The notes below the pieces were generated by a model. That model was not told the origin of the DNA and ran no database searches. It saw nothing but the letters and a program-made list of their open reading frames with translations. The translations under genes and the position numbers were made by a program. Below, one piece after another: positions 63,922 to 64,000 of a DNA stretch of 64,000 nt (position 1 is its first letter; every line of letters starts with the position of its first letter). The DNA comes from Herbidospora galbida (GTDB lineage: Bacteria > Actinomycetota > Actinomycetes > Streptosporangiales > Streptosporangiaceae), in the NCBI RefSeq assembly GCF_005233835.1, contig NZ_SZQA01000020.1:62001-126000 (forward strand), written 5' to 3'.

Positions 63922-64000
63922 TGGGCGTGCCACACCGAAAAATCCGGATACCCGAGGCCGGGACGCCGCGGCTGAGCGAGGGATTCGACCGGGTCCGCCG
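63922..64000 (+). CDS. Start of an unidentified gene (cut by window end)
   Basis: ATG at 63922 opens a frame to the window end with MGVPHRKIRIPEAGTPRLSEGF and a few more residues. The start loosely resembles the N-terminus of RNB-type ribonucleases of actinomycetes, but 26 residues are too few to tell; a helicase gene is also common at this place. Confidence 0.4.

Noticed and set aside
1-64000. tRNA or rRNA genes, insertion sequences, integrases, attachment sites, riboswitches
   Set aside because: I looked for cloverleaf arms, transposase motifs and known leader structures and found none that I could support.

Overview
The window is very GC-rich (third codon positions almost always G or C), uses many GTG starts and carries rbpA, lnt, ppm1, a class II HelD, an actinobacterial-type ECF/CU044_5270 pair and a LysR-bla-blaB locus. 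This fits a filamentous actinomycete; a member of the Streptosporangiales or a relative is my guess, but nothing here fixes the genus.

Layout. (1) 1-10036: the 3' part of a giant FAAL-PKS-NRPS hybrid gene, cut by the window start. It ends in a domain I read as a cyanobacterial-type acyl-ACP reductase (AAR-like) instead of a thioesterase or SDR-type reductase. (2) 10033-16059: NmrA-like oxidoreductase with divergent HxlR regulator, then a beta-lactam cassette: class A beta-lactamase overlapping a bifunctional PBP, facing a LysR regulator overlapping a BlaB-like penicillin-recognising protein, with a clear LysR operator between. (3) 16089-20019: bacterial PARG, a zinc-ribbon/SPFH pair resembling YdjG/YdjI, and an SGNH hydrolase. 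(4) 20020-27169: ATPase, two permeases and a class II UvrA in one overlapping leftward operon (DrrABC-like logic), divergent from a two-component system. (5) 27159-38037: multicopper oxidase, small membrane proteins, serine hydrolase, GNAT, DUF3800, MDR dehydrogenase, ArsR/MFS pair, pentapeptide/XRE-cupin, AzlCD, DUF4180/HTH pair. (6) 38125-45663: a MacB-like ABC transporter flanked by two two-component systems; four degenerate 48-bp repeats, each with a ribosome binding site and start codon, precede one response regulator. (7) 45644-54138: methyltransferase, GDPD bracketed by two unrelated tandem-repeat arrays, UMF1 transporter, rbpA with a textbook SigR promoter, ECF sigma factor, fxsA, ppm1 and lnt. 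(8) 54139-64000: a gene-free stretch with a perfect 46-bp palindrome, helD, a ROK/GH4/sugar-kinase operon with a leaderless promoter, Lrp, an M24 peptidase, a SpoIIE phosphatase, a 5'-3' exonuclease and the start of one more gene.

How it works together. Most genes sit in tightly overlapping operons (ATGA, GTGA, TGATG joints), and several convergent pairs share bases at their stop codons. The window is rich in local control: five two-component or one-component regulator/transport pairs have visible inverted or direct repeats between divergent genes. Apart from the truncated hybrid synthase, no further secondary-metabolite biosynthesis genes follow, so the right border of that cluster probably lies near 10 kb. 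I saw no tRNA or rRNA gene, insertion sequence, prophage or CRISPR array.
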